Assembly: GCA_002722735.1 (NCBI GenBank)
Contig: PBMR01000009.1
Coordinates: 1 to 33,454 of the forward strand
Source of the DNA: Methanobacteriota archaeon
Lineage (GTDB): Archaea > Thermoplasmatota > Poseidoniia > Poseidoniales > Thalassarchaeaceae
DNA length: 33,454 nucleotides
Direction: 5' to 3'
In this document: positions 32,185-33,454 of the stretch, piece after piece
Position numbering within the stretch: position 1 is the first letter of the stretch
How the letters are laid out: every line of letters begins with the position of its first letter
Notes under the pieces: generated by a model
Database searches by the model: none
What the model saw: only the letters and a program-made list of their open reading frames with translations
What the model was told of the DNA's origin: nothing
Program-made: the position numbers and the translations under genes

Positions 32185-32715
32185 ACGTCCCGAATCGAAG
32201 AACTCCCATTGTAGTCCTGTCAACTCCTCGCGACTTAGGGCTCCGACGTATGCGTTCAGGGGCTCCTTGTTCAGTTCCATGAACTGCTCTCCGAAAGGAA
32301 AGGGATTCAATACCCGAATAGCCTGTTCATTGCGTCCCATCAAATAGAGAGAGGCTGCTAGGGCCTCTGCTGTGGAGAGACGGCCAGGTTTTCCCCAAGA
32401 CACCGGGTTTGAGGCAAGTAGGATGGGAAGGGAACGGGATTCCAGCATTGTCAGCTGATCCAACAGAGTTAGAGACTCCCCCACTTTCTTCCACGAGCAG
32501 TCCAGAGCAACAATGGACCCCCCCAGGTCTATCATGCGCTTGTCCTCAGGACCTAGTACAACTGTCGCTGTGGGATCCAGCAAGAAACCCCTCTTAGGGG
32601 CATTTCGAATATCAAATTGCAACTTTGCGAGGCCATGTGACCCAAGTCTACGGGCCGTACACTTTCTTGGGTCATCTTGGTCGAGGTGAATCACGTGTAG
32701 GGGGACTTCGCTCAC
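32170..32715 (-). CDS. tsr3: rRNA aminocarboxypropyltransferase Tsr3
   Basis: A 181-residue protein with the family's marks in order: HLDQDDPRKCTARRL at the N-terminus, GFLLDPTATVVLGPEDK, GSIVALDCSW, LLASNPVSWGKPGRLSTAEALAASLYLMG and LNPFPFGEQFMELN. Tsr3 uses SAM to add an aminocarboxypropyl group to the hypermodified N1-methylpseudouridine of small-subunit rRNA helix 31; many archaea carry the acp-modified base. Start GTG 32715 overlaps the mbf1 stop (GTGA), so translation is coupled. The 3' end overlaps metG on the other strand. Confidence 0.9.
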   Translation of the reverse strand: MSEVPLHVIHLDQDDPRKCTARRLGSHGLAKLQFDIRNAPKRGFLLDPTATVVLGPEDKRMIDLGGSIVALDCSWKKVGESLTLLDQLTMLESRSLPILLASNPVSWGKPGRLSTAEALAASLYLMGRNEQAIRVLNPFPFGEQFMELNKEPLNAYVGALSREELTGLQWEFFDSGRSANH

Positions 32716-33284
32716 GATTCACGTCTCCTAGAACGAGCACCGGACCTCGAGACGCCAAGCCTCCTGCCCTTCTTCTTGACCCTCTTGACTTTCTCCGTCT
32801 TCTGGATTAGGTCCCCTGCATCAGAAATCGTCATCTCATTCGATCTCTCTGAAATCACCATCCTCGTGTTCTTTGGCATCGGGACCACAAATAATTTCAG
32901 ATTCAGCATTTTTTCTATCTTACGAATCACGGTGTCGGTTGGCCTAATCCCATTCTCAGCCTTCTGGATGACATTCGCCCTTTCGTTGATTCTACGGGCT
33001 AGGTCCCCTTGCGACCATCCCTTGGATTCTCGCGAGGTTCTAATTCTTGTGTGGAAGTCATCAGACAGTTCCTCTGAGTCCTTGGTCATGATATCGACTC
33101 CTGAAATGCCTCTCCCAGTTACTTGGTTAGAGATCAGATTTGACCGTGCAGTCGTCGGAACATGGCGCTCCACAGTAAGGCCCATGGAGTCGATACACCG
33201 ATTGCAGCACTCCAGGGTTGTCTGAGAGATTGAGGCCTTGCGTGTGGGCACTCCTTCAAGACCACACAGTTCGCATGTCCCCAT
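32712..33284 (-). CDS. mbf1: Archaeal MBF1 homologue (zinc ribbon plus Xre-type HTH)
   Basis: A 190-residue protein with an N-terminal zinc ribbon (CELCG at 4-8; CCNRC at 26-30), a linker, and a helix-turn-helix of Xre/Cro type (residues about 78-130, RIRTSRESKGWSQGDLARRINERANVIQKAE...). This is the archaeal aMBF1 layout, a conserved protein found associated with ribosomes and thought to link transcription with translation. The C-terminal tail (about 155-190) is very basic (KVKRVKKKGRRLG, SRRRES), which could bind rRNA. It is coupled to tsr3, also ribosomal. Confidence 0.9.
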   Translation of the reverse strand: MGTCELCGLEGVPTRKASISQTTLECCNRCIDSMGLTVERHVPTTARSNLISNQVTGRGISGVDIMTKDSEELSDDFHTRIRTSRESKGWSQGDLARRINERANVIQKAENGIRPTDTVIRKIEKMLNLKLFVVPMPKNTRMVISERSNEMTISDAGDLIQKTEKVKRVKKKGRRLGVSRSGARSRRRES

Positions 33285-33326
33285 AGTAATCCCATACCAT
33301 GGGTGAACATGATTCCTTCGCAGGTG

Positions 33327-33334
33327 TCATAAGT
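33327..33334 (+). promoter_or_regulatory. Probable TATA box of the last gene
   Basis: TCATAAGT lies about 25 bases before ATG 33355, so initiation at or beside the start codon (leaderless) is expected. Confidence 0.4.
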
Positions 33335-33354
33335 GCATGTTCGGAGTGCTAACC

Positions 33355-33454
33355 ATGTCAAGTGAGGCCGAGGATGCGCCTAGGGAGCCGGGAGACTTCG
33401 AATCGAATGCTCCTAATCAAGAAGCCACTCTGTCGCATTTGAGAAGAGATTTCG
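33355..33454 (+). CDS. Start of an unidentified gene, cut by the window edge
   Basis: ATG 33355 opens a frame that runs to the window end (33 codons). The visible part is polar and acidic (MSSEAEDAPREPGDFESN), probably a flexible N-terminus, and no family can be named. The TATA-like element 25 bases upstream supports a real gene, divergent from mbf1. Confidence 0.5.
   Translation, partial: MSSEAEDAPREPGDFESNAPNQEATLSHLRRDF

Noticed and set aside
1-33454. Mobile elements, CRISPR arrays, phage genes, defence systems
   Set aside because: No transposase, integrase, repeat-spacer array, att-like direct repeats or defence-family motifs were seen.

Overview
The window reads as a compact archaeal chromosome segment, most likely from the Thermoplasmatota and probably a Marine Group II/III (Poseidoniia-like) euryarchaeon. 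This is inferred from gene content and not tested with marker trees. Evidence for archaea: proteasome alpha, SBDS, a complete exosome operon (Rrp4-Rrp41-Rrp42), eL43, Pcc1, prefoldin beta, archaeal uS12/uS7/EF-2, a eukaryotic-type primase small subunit, MBF1, Tsr3 and KptA, with archaeal TATA boxes and no sigma70-type promoters. No tRNA, rRNA, CRISPR array, IS element or phage gene was found. Nearly every base is coding, and several convergent pairs abut or overlap.

Layout. 1-2059 (minus): dph6 then purB, which runs off the left edge. 2158-7593 (plus): psmA, SBDS, rrp4, rrp41, rrp42, eL43, pcc1, prefoldin beta and a helical repeat protein, the classic archaeal exosome/proteasome superoperon. 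7557-10214 (minus): a UbiD-family decarboxylase, a TPR protein and a NUDIX hydrolase, translationally coupled. 10349-13730 (plus): uS12, uS7, EF-2. 13731-15425 (minus): a single polypeptide joining type 1 IPP isomerase to a prenyl diphosphate synthase. 15426-15696: a 271-base structured intergenic region with two hairpins and a perfect 12-base palindrome. 15697-19565: a zinc-ribbon protein (plus), KptA (minus), CoaBC and ProRS (plus). 19527-21941 (minus): two-subunit transketolase and a small membrane protein. 22065-25411: futalosine-pathway menaquinone genes, mqnE-mqnA on plus and mqnD on minus, with a HEAT-repeat gene one base after mqnD. 25500-28783 (plus): a 64-residue protein, PriS, an EF-hand protein and a membrane protein. 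28792-29850 (minus): CNNM/CorC-type protein. 29986-32184 (plus): MetRS. 32170-33284 (minus): mbf1 and tsr3. 33355-end: start of an unidentified gene.

How the genes fit together. Most serve translation, RNA processing and protein quality control; Dph6 completes diphthamide on the EF-2 also encoded here. A second theme is isoprenoid and quinone metabolism: the IDI-prenyl synthase fusion, a UbiD-family enzyme that could belong to the archaeal mevalonate route, and MqnE/A/D.

The most notable observation is the 159-residue HEAT protein at 24070-24549. It closely resembles one half of eukaryotic deoxyhypusine hydroxylase, including two His-Glu motifs with the family's 33-residue spacing and the linker-like motif SVDPAPP. 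It may be a half-length, possibly dimeric, archaeal hydroxylase for aIF5A. Other leads are the IDI-prenyl synthase fusion, CoaBC lacking recognisable decarboxylase residues, the structured promoter region at 15.5 kb, and an archaeal EF-hand protein with duplicated C-terminal repeats.
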